Of a stretch of 64,000 nt of DNA, positions 58,681 to 64,000 are shown piece by piece. How positions within the stretch are numbered: the stretch's first letter is position 1; each line of letters starts with the position of its first letter. Position numbers and translations under genes: made by a program. The notes beneath the pieces are model-generated. The model was not told the DNA's origin. It saw only the letters and a program-made list of their open reading frames with translations, and searched no databases. Origin of the DNA: Kyrpidia spormannii (GTDB lineage: Bacteria; Bacillota; Bacilli; Kyrpidiales; Kyrpidiaceae); the NCBI RefSeq assembly GCF_002804065.1, contig NZ_CP024955.1, positions 1,302,001-1,366,000 on the forward strand. The letters are read 5' to 3'.

Positions 58681-60120
58681 GTGACGGGGCGACCGCTCCA
58701 GGAAACGTTTGTCTCCGCACGGGACGCATTGGGGGCGGATGGCCGAGGGGCCGGGGAAACCTTTTGGGGCCAGTGTGGGAGAGGGGGAGATGGGTTGATT
58801 CGTGTGCAGGTGGATGGGGCGCAGCCCTGGGTGTCCGGTGAGGCGCTCCGCCGACTGATGAGTCAGTTGGAAGCCGCCCAGGGTCGACTGTGGGACCCCA
58901 AAGAGGACGAGGGAAAAAAGGGGTGGTTAACCTGGCCGGAAGAGGACCATGACGGGTTGTGGCAGGAAGTGGAGGCGACGGCCACGGAGATTCGCTCCCG
59001 TGCGGATGTGGCGGTGGTGGTGGGGATCGGCGGGTCGTACCTGGGTGCCCGGGCGATGACGGCGATGCTCCGCCCGGGGTCGGAAATTTCCGGGTCCCGG
59101 GGATTTCCGGTGGTATTTGCGGGGTATCAGTTGAGCGAGGGGGAACTGTTGCGGCTGATGGACGACCTCGACGACCGGGAGCCTGCGCTCGTCGTTGTTT
59201 CAAAATCGGGATCCACCTTGGAACCCGGGGCCGTGTTTCATCTGTTGCGAACAAACTTGGAGAGGCGTTACGGCCACCAGGCCAGGGAAAGGATCTACGT
59301 GGTGACCGATCCGGAGCGGGGGGCGCTGCGAGAATACGCTGTCGAGAAGGGATATCGCCGACTACCGATACCCCCGGACATCGGGGGACGGTACTCGGTG
59401 TTGACACCGGTGGGGATGCTCCCGGCAGCGGTGGCGGGCATCGATATCCGGCGCGTTTTGACAGGAGCCCGGCGGGGATGGGAGGAGTGCCGTCGTTTGG
59501 ATTTGTGGGCGAATCCGGCAATCCTGTACGCCGCTGCACGACACTTGTTGTATTTGCAGGGCTGGATGGTGGAGGCGTTGGTGACTTACGAGCCCCGAAT
59601 GGCTGACTTTTCCCGTTGGTGGCAACAATTGTTCGGGGAGAGCCAGGGGAAGGATGGCCGGGGGCTGTTTCCGGCGTTTCTCCATTATACGACAGATCTA
59701 CACTCGATGGGGCAGTTTGTCCAGCAGGGACGGCGATTGTTGTTTGAGACGGTCCTCGACGTCGATGGGTCCTCGGCGCCCCAGCCGGCTAACGGGGAGC
59801 CGCCGGATCCCCGGGCGGTGATTCCGGACGATGTGGACGCGGCCTCCGCTTATCTTGCCGGGAAGAGACTGGATGATCTCCAAGAGGCGGCGATGGCGGC
59901 CGTGATGGAGGCGCATCGGGAGGGCGGGGTGCCCCAGCTCTGGATTGAAGCGAAAGGGCCGGGGGAGGAATTGGTCGGCGAATTAGTCTTTTTCTTCGAG
60001 GCGGCCTGCGCCCTGGGCGGCTATCTGCTCGGGGTGGATCCCTATGACCAACCCGGAGTGGAGGCATACAAACGCAAGTTGAAAGCTCGTTTGTTGAGCG
60101 GGCCGGTTGCCGGAGCCTAG
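58681..60120 (+). CDS. pgi: Glucose-6-phosphate isomerase
   Basis: Interconverts glucose-6-phosphate and fructose-6-phosphate in glycolysis. 479 residues, in the range of Bacillales Pgi. Motifs: VVGIGGSYLGARAM, VVSKSGSTLEPGAVF (phosphate loop), GGRYSVLTPVGMLPAAVAG (signature 1), the catalytic Glu near FGESQGKDGRG, and HYTTDLHSMGQFVQQG. The C-terminal Lys is in DQPGVEAYKRKL. GTG 58681 follows GGAGGGGAA. It is 57 bases after the epimerase gene. Confidence 0.95.
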   Translation: MTGRPLQETFVSARDALGADGRGAGETFWGQCGRGGDGLIRVQVDGAQPWVSGEALRRLMSQLEAAQGRLWDPKEDEGKKGWLTWPEEDHDGLWQEVEATATEIRSRADVAVVVGIGGSYLGARAMTAMLRPGSEISGSRGFPVVFAGYQLSEGELLRLMDDLDDREPALVVVSKSGSTLEPGAVFHLLRTNLERRYGHQARERIYVVTDPERGALREYAVEKGYRRLPIPPDIGGRYSVLTPVGMLPAAVAGIDIRRVLTGARRGWEECRRLDLWANPAILYAAARHLLYLQGWMVEALVTYEPRMADFSRWWQQLFGESQGKDGRGLFPAFLHYTTDLHSMGQFVQQGRRLLFETVLDVDGSSAPQPANGEPPDPRAVIPDDVDAASAYLAGKRLDDLQEAAMAAVMEAHREGGVPQLWIEAKGPGEELVGELVFFFEAACALGGYLLGVDPYDQPGVEAYKRKLKARLLSGPVAGA

Positions 60121-60318
60121 AAGCCAAAAAATCCTCCAGATGGGCAATGCCGAAGCAGTGAAGAAAAAAGGTGCCAACCTCGCCACGAACTGTGGTTGGT
60201 GTAAGATGCTGTTCTGTGATTGGAGCCGGATTCCGGGCGTATTGTGTCGTTTTAGGTGCATATCCGCCATGAATGGCGATTTTCGGGGAGGACATGACGA
60301 TCCTGACGAGCCGAGCAG
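60121..60318. other. Gap without recognisable gene
   Basis: The 320 bases between pgi and tRNA-Ser hold only the tRNA promoter at the end. Nothing else is recognised: no convincing frame with a ribosome binding site and no terminator-like stem. Confidence 0.6.
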
Positions 60319-60348
60319 TTGACATGGAGACTCTGGAATCGATACAAT
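60319..60348 (+). promoter_or_regulatory. Promoter of the Ser-Gly tRNA pair
   Basis: TTGACA (60319-60324), an 18-base spacer and TACAAT (60343-60348). Confidence 0.85.
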
Positions 60349-60441
60349 GAAAACTGCCCGTTGCGGCTGCTGGTCCTGGTTGTTGACCCGGGACGGACTT
60401 AGCGAGAGTTGTCCCCGCTTATCTCATGGCCGCTGTCCCGC

Positions 60442-60535
60442 GGAGTGATGGCCGAGTAGGTCGAAGGCGCTCGCCTGCTAAGCGAGTATACGGCGACGAG
60501 CCGTATCGACGGTTCGAATCCGTCTCACTCCGCCA
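60442..60535 (+). tRNA. tRNA-Ser (GCT)
   Basis: Class II tRNA with long variable arm; anticodon loop CTGCTAA; acceptor GGAGTGA/TCACTCC; CCA encoded. Confidence 0.96.
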
Positions 60536-60538
60536 TTC

Positions 60539-60612
60539 GCGGGTGTAGCTCAATGGTAGAGCCCCAGCCTTCCAAGCTGGTTACGTGGGTTCGATTCCCA
60601 TCACCCGCTCCA
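60539..60612 (+). tRNA. tRNA-Gly (TCC)
   Basis: Acceptor GCGGGTG/CACCCGC; anticodon loop CTTCCAA; CCA encoded. Confidence 0.96.
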
Positions 60613-60640
60613 TGTCGTGGACAATGTAATTTTATCGAAA

Positions 60641-60670
60641 CAATGGATCCCTGAAGAGGGATCCATTTTA
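60641..60670 (+). terminator. Terminator after tRNA-Gly
   Basis: AATGGATCCCT and AGGGATCCATT pair around GAAG, followed by TTAC. Confidence 0.8.
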
Positions 60671-60708
60671 CTACATGGCCTGTATCGGTGGGATCCCGGC
60701 TGAAAGAA

Positions 60709-60891
60709 TCAAGGGTTTTTGCGGCTCAGCGGGTGGAGGGTCACCGTTACCCGGACGGCGTATTCCCGGCCACAGTTCGGGCAGCGCCAGAGGCCGACGG
60801 GTTCGGGGTCGTACATCCCCACCTCCAGGTCTTCCGGAACTTCATAATAGTCGTGGCGTTGACAGGTCGGGCACACGACGAAAATCTCCAT
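60709..60891 (-). CDS. Small zinc-ribbon protein (60 aa)
   Basis: ATG 60891 follows GGGGGGACC. Two cysteine pairs (CPTCQRH near residue 8 and CPNCGREY near residue 38) form a likely zinc ribbon; the tail is EYAVRVTVTLHP. Its function is unknown; the family resembles small metal-binding proteins of Bacillales. Confidence 0.75.
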   Translation of the reverse strand: MEIFVVCPTCQRHDYYEVPEDLEVGMYDPEPVGLWRCPNCGREYAVRVTVTLHPLSRKNP

Positions 60892-60910
60892 AATCCGGTC
60901 CCCCCCTGAG

Positions 60911-60936
60911 AACAAAAGCCGCATTTCTGCGGCTTC
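60911..60936 (-). terminator. Terminator of the DUF1292 gene
   Basis: On the minus strand AAGCCGCAGAAATGCGGCTT is followed by TTGTT. Confidence 0.8.
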
Positions 60937-61020
60937 TTGCGATCGATAAAATCGGAGTCCCCCGGCCCGAAGAGACGGGGAAAGGCGCCATGGTTATCGA
61001 GCCGGGGGTGGACGCCGAGG

Positions 61021-61323
61021 TCAGTTGTCCTCCTCAACAGCGGCTTCATACGCCTGGACGACCCGGTCCCATTCCGCATCGTCTTCAATGTCCACTAAAT
61101 ATTCTTCGCCATCTGCGTCGGTGTCGATGCGGAGGACGACGCCGTCTCCTTCGGGTTCATCTTCGGGCACGAGAACGGCGTATTCCTTACCGCCAACTTC
61201 AATCACGTCGACGATCCGAAATTCCCGCTCGTTTCCATTCTCGTCCTCCAGGAGAACGGTTTCGTCATGATCGTGGTCGTGGTGTTCGTCGTGAACATGG
61301 TTGTCATGAGGCACGGATACCAT
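61021..61323 (-). CDS. DUF1292 protein with histidine-rich N-terminus
   Basis: 100 residues. After a His/Asp-rich start (HDNHVHDEHHDHDHDE) comes the DUF1292 domain: VLLEDENGNEREFRIVDVIEVGGKEYAVLVPEDEP. YrzB-type proteins of this family often sit near alaS-yrrL-yrzB, which is not seen here. ATG 61323 follows GAGAGGAG. The His-rich part could bind metal ions. Confidence 0.88.
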   Translation of the reverse strand: MVSVPHDNHVHDEHHDHDHDETVLLEDENGNEREFRIVDVIEVGGKEYAVLVPEDEPEGDGVVLRIDTDADGEEYLVDIEDDAEWDRVVQAYEAAVEEDN

Positions 61324-61380
61324 CGACTCCTCTCGGGGAATTCGACTCATCATAGCATGTTTTTCCGTTCCTCGGCAACC

Positions 61381-61767
61381 TTAATCACAACCGCAATCGC
61401 GTGGGCCGGGTGGAGGTTCAGGAGGATCCTGCATGGCGGACAGGATGGTCCGGGTCACCTCTTTCAAAAGGTCGTTCACCTGTTGCTGGGCATTCTTGAA
61501 CGCTACGACCTCGGGGATGGCATCGAGGGCTTTCAGAATCTCCTCGATGCTTTCCTCGAGAGGCCGCAAATGTTCCCCGGAGCCGTAAGCCCTGAGGCGG
61601 TCCAGCTGTTCTTGTTGTTCCCGGAGTTCCCTCATGAGTGCCTGGGCTTCGGCGTTCTCGCCCAGGGCTTTCTCCGCCAGGCGGTACGCTTCGATTTCCG
61701 AAGAGTCGGCGATGAGCAGTCCCAGTTCGTAGGCTTGTGCCCATAATTCGTTCACGTCTAAAGCCAA
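61381..61767 (-). CDS. YlbF/YmcA-family protein
   Basis: 128 residues, helical, with the family core VNELWAQAYELGLLIADSSEI and LREQQEQLDRL. B. subtilis YlbF and YmcA, with YaaT, form an Fe-S complex that aids RNase Y and development. This protein ends CGCD, a possible metal-binding tail. TTG 61767 follows AAGGGGGAAC. Which paralogue it represents is not clear. Confidence 0.85.
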   Translation of the reverse strand: MALDVNELWAQAYELGLLIADSSEIEAYRLAEKALGENAEAQALMRELREQQEQLDRLRAYGSGEHLRPLEESIEEILKALDAIPEVVAFKNAQQQVNDLLKEVTRTILSAMQDPPEPPPGPRDCGCD

Positions 61768-61967
61768 GATCGTTCCCCCTTGACTGGGCTTTCGGACCCG
61801 GATAGCCGTCTGGACGGTCTGGGCGTCCGGCGTGTTGGCCCAGGATCATCGTATCGTTTCGATTGTATTCGGAGTGGATATCGGGTGCAAGGCGGATGGG
61901 ATTGAGTGAAGGAACAATTTGATGACGTCGACGGAACGTAGAAATCCGGGAAAAGTGTTGGCTTGAC

Positions 61968-61997
61968 TTGACGGGGACATTGGATTGTTTTTATGCT
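61968..61997 (+). promoter_or_regulatory. Promoter of the small membrane gene
   Basis: TTGACG (61968-61973), an 18-base spacer and TATGCT (61992-61997). Confidence 0.55.
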
Positions 61998-62034
61998 TAG
62001 GGGGAAGGGTACTGGAAAAGGAGGCGGATTCGTT

Positions 62035-62154
62035 ATGCTCGGGGTGGTGGCCGCGGCGGCTGCGATTGTGGCGTTATTGTTTATGTGCGCGTCTTTGACG
62101 AAAGAGAACACCGAAGAAGCGGTGCGCAAGCAGTATCTGTCTTGGAAACGTTGA
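62035..62154 (+). CDS. Small membrane protein (39 aa)
   Basis: ATG 62035 is 10 bases after AAGGAGG. The product is one hydrophobic helix (LGVVAAAAAIVALLFMCA) followed by a charged tail (TKENTEEAVRKQYLSWKR). It has a promoter-like sequence in front. Function unknown. Confidence 0.6.
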   Translation: MLGVVAAAAAIVALLFMCASLTKENTEEAVRKQYLSWKR

Positions 62155-62223
62155 CGGCGGTCGGCAGGGGGAAGCCCTGCCGCTGCCATGTTCACACGTA
62201 CGGGGATTCGGGGGGAGACGAAG

Positions 62224-62697
62224 GTGGTGTTTACGTTCACCAAGGCCCGGCCGTACGCATTTTTTTACGGGGAGGCCCACCTGGTGCTCTGGCAGTTCGA
62301 CCGGGATGGGCGGAGGGACCTTTACGTCTTGCACGAAGGGGATGACGGCGGGGCCACTGTCCTCGAGTATCCGGGCGAGACATTCACGGAGAGGGTTTTG
62401 GCGGAGGTTGGGGATGTCTTTTTTGTGTCGGTGCACGAGGAGGACGAGGTGGCGGAGGCGGCTCTGGGTGCCCTGTTTGAACACCGGGGAAGGCGCTACG
62501 GAGCTTATTACGATCGCAAGGCCGAGACCAACCCGATGATCTGGTTTTTCCGGCTGGAAGGCGAACCGGGTGAGGTGGCGGTGGAGCCTCTGAACGGCCA
62601 GGAGCACCGGGAGATTTCCGAAGTGTTCGTCAAGCGGTATGGTCATCTGCTCGACATCCGCCAGGAGGGTTCCGAAATGGGGGAAGAGGGGGAATAG
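62224..62697 (+). CDS. Hypothetical protein, DUF1292-like features (157 aa)
   Basis: Soluble, acidic and strand-rich. Two similar-looking parts (RPYAFFYGEAHLVLWQFDRDGRRDLYVL and LGALFEHRGRRYGAYYDRKAETNPMIWFFRLEGE) recall DUF1292 layout, but the match is weak. GTG 62224 is 6 bases after GGGGAG; ATG 62188 is a longer alternative after AGGGGGAAG. Function unknown. Confidence 0.7.
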   Translation: MVFTFTKARPYAFFYGEAHLVLWQFDRDGRRDLYVLHEGDDGGATVLEYPGETFTERVLAEVGDVFFVSVHEEDEVAEAALGALFEHRGRRYGAYYDRKAETNPMIWFFRLEGEPGEVAVEPLNGQEHREISEVFVKRYGHLLDIRQEGSEMGEEGE

Positions 62698-62720
62698 GCC
62701 GTCTCTGAGGGCGGTTCGCA

Positions 62721-62748
62721 CAAAAAAACGCCGGGTTTGACCCGGCGA
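62721..62748 (-). terminator. Terminator of the IDEAL-domain gene
   Basis: On the minus strand CGCCGGGTCAAACCCGGCG is followed by TTTTTTTG, 5 bases beyond the gene's stop. Confidence 0.93.
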
Positions 62749-62752
62749 TGGG

Positions 62753-63193
62753 TTACTCTTCCAGCTGGGCAAGGCTTTGCGCGAGGCGAAGAAAGGCTCC
62801 CCGGTCCCGGCGTTCCAGCGCTTCATCGATCTGGCGCATCAACTCATCCCGTTTCTGAACGCGTTCCTCCACTTCGCGAATGACTTCCGTCACCGCGGCG
62901 GGGAATTGGATTTCGGGCAGGTTGATAAACACGTACAAAATTTGTTCGCCTTCAAAGAATCGCTGCAAAGACGTCAGGATCTCGGGAGGCTGACTCAGCT
63001 TGGTGATCCGTCCGTCGATTGGCAGCCGGGCGATCATGCCGTGGCGACCGATGATGATGAGCGGTACGTGCTCCAGGATGATCGAGGTCATCTCGAGTTG
63101 CTGATGGTGCTGGGAGAGCAGTTCAATGACCGGACCGGCCCCGGGGGGGAGGATGCGGTTTTTCAATGCAAGCAGATGCTCCTTGGCCACCAT
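62753..63193 (-). CDS. IDEAL-domain protein
   Basis: 146 residues. The C-terminus MRQIDEALERRDRGAFLRLAQSL carries the eponymous IDEAL motif, found in Bacillales proteins such as YpiB, ComK and others. The N-terminal part (VIELLSQHHQQLEMTSIILEHVPLIIIGRHG) has no clear relative that I recognise. ATG 63193 follows GGAGGGTGGAG. Divergent from the LON-domain gene. Confidence 0.85.
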   Translation of the reverse strand: MVAKEHLLALKNRILPPGAGPVIELLSQHHQQLEMTSIILEHVPLIIIGRHGMIARLPIDGRITKLSQPPEILTSLQRFFEGEQILYVFINLPEIQFPAAVTEVIREVEERVQKRDELMRQIDEALERRDRGAFLRLAQSLAQLEE

Positions 63194-63352
63194 TGCTCCA
63201 CCCTCCTTACGGATCATCCGACGAGCAGATAACTCGTTCTTATGTATCATCATACGCAGAATGGGGCGGACGGACAACCCAAATTTCGCGAAGGATCCGG
63301 CATATCCGGTTGAAAATCCGAGCCGTAAAGGCATGAACGGAGGGATTCTCCA

Positions 63353-63979
63353 TTGGAGTGGTTTGACCTCCCGCTGTTTCCGTTACACACCGTGCTCTTC
63401 CCCCGCCAGACTCTGGCTTTGCACGTGTTTGAACGGCGATACCGCACGATGATCGAGTGGTGTCTGATGCAAAGGGTGCCTTTTGGCGTGACCTTAATTC
63501 AAAGCGGGGATGAGGTCGGCGATGAGGCGGTGCCCCATCGGGTAGGCACAACGGCCTGGATTCAGGAGGTCACTCAATTCGCGGACGGGAGAATGTCGGT
63601 CAAGGTGACCGGCCGCCAACGGTTCCGCGTTCTCTATAGCGCCTATGACGGCCCCTGTCTTACCGCCCGGGTACAACCCCTCTACGATGTGGAAGAGCCG
63701 TTTCGGGAGATTGAGGCGTTGGTCGCCCGGGTAAGGGCGCAGTTTCACCATTATAACGCTGCCCGCCGACCCCAGAATCAGACCTCTTGGCACATCCCCC
63801 GGGATCCTGCCCGGCTGACCTGGCTGGTGGCTGGGACCTTGGAGCTGGACATCATGGAACGGCAGCGACTCCTCGCCTCGGGTAGGGCCAGTGAACGGCT
63901 GCTCATTCTCTCCTCGTGGCTCGAACAAGCCTTGCATCAGACGAGTCGATCGGAGCCGGGGGGAGGTCGCTGTGGGTAA
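63353..63979 (+). CDS. LON substrate-binding-domain protein
   Basis: 208 residues matching the stand-alone Lon N-domain family: LPLFPLHTVLFPRQTLALHVFERRYRTMIEWCL, FGVTLIQSGDEVG, VGTTAWIQEVTQFADGRMSVKVTGRQRFRV. No AAA or protease part follows, which is normal for this family (YcaN/cereblon-like). TTG 63353 follows GGAGGGATTC. Function uncertain; perhaps recognition of damaged proteins. Confidence 0.9.
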   Translation: MEWFDLPLFPLHTVLFPRQTLALHVFERRYRTMIEWCLMQRVPFGVTLIQSGDEVGDEAVPHRVGTTAWIQEVTQFADGRMSVKVTGRQRFRVLYSAYDGPCLTARVQPLYDVEEPFREIEALVARVRAQFHHYNAARRPQNQTSWHIPRDPARLTWLVAGTLELDIMERQRLLASGRASERLLILSSWLEQALHQTSRSEPGGGRCG

Positions 63980-64000
63980 GGGAGCAAAGGGCTGGGAGTG
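63972..64000 (+). CDS. Possible start of a further gene (cut by the window edge)
   Basis: GTG 63972 follows GGGGGGAGGTCGC at good spacing, overlaps the LON-domain stop by 8 bases and stays open to the edge. Only nine codons are visible, so nothing can be said about the product. Confidence 0.35.

Overview
The window looks like a chromosomal piece of a moderately high-GC, endospore-forming member of the Bacillota. Spore genes (spoVAC, spoVAD, a spoVAF-like gene, sleB, cwlD, cotJABC), frequent GTG/TTG starts with strong purine-rich ribosome binding sites, S-box and c-di-AMP riboswitches, PerR, MurT/GatD and DUF1292/YlbF/IDEAL proteins all fit Bacillales. A complete cytoplasmic-type (group 2a-like) [NiFe] uptake hydrogenase operon points to a hydrogen-oxidising Alicyclobacillaceae such as Kyrpidia. 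The genus is my inference; no database search was run.

Layout. 1-6 kb: end of an M32 carboxypeptidase, pssA, an SDR enzyme, a c-di-AMP riboswitch in front of an unknown 100-residue protein, a GalT-like protein, csoR-copZ, and a VTT membrane protein. 6-10 kb: a deleted methylglyoxal synthase remnant and the metNIQ methionine importer under an S-box riboswitch. 10-16 kb: a tandem HD-GYP protein fused in frame to a UspA domain, a group II intron with its reverse transcriptase, a NarL-type two-component pair and a polysaccharide deacetylase. 16-21 kb: greA, a cold-shock gene, a three-gene ABC importer and a DUF881 protein. 21.4-23.4 kb: ten tRNAs in two arrays around a composite pseudogene. 24-25.5 kb: rocD.

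25.7-36.9 kb: one long rightward hydrogenase locus: DUF1641 gene, hupS, hupL, maturation protease, an unknown 143-residue gene, hypC-D-E-A-B-F and a nickel permease. Many genes overlap by 1-4 bases, so structural subunits, Ni-Fe(CN)2CO cofactor assembly, C-terminal processing and nickel supply are probably made together.

36.9-51.7 kb: tRNAs and a sporulation/germination block (cwlD, spoVAF-like, GDSL, sleB, cotJABC, a PhoB-type two-component system, DUF1657-DUF421-spoVAC-spoVAD), a second c-di-AMP riboswitch in front of a 3D-domain cell-wall protein, perR and a six-tRNA array. 51.7-64 kb: pabA/trpE, murT-gatD, an L,D-transpeptidase, a P-type ATPase remnant, a TIGR01777 epimerase, pgi, further tRNAs and small Bacillales housekeeping proteins.

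In total there are 23 tRNAs, three riboswitches, one group II intron and at least three decayed genes. I saw no CRISPR array, rRNA, prophage or insertion-sequence transposase. The points most worth following are the unassigned proteins inside the hydrogenase operon, the c-di-AMP-controlled orphan gene, the HD-GYP/UspA fusion and the DUF421 protein with a DUF1657-like tail.
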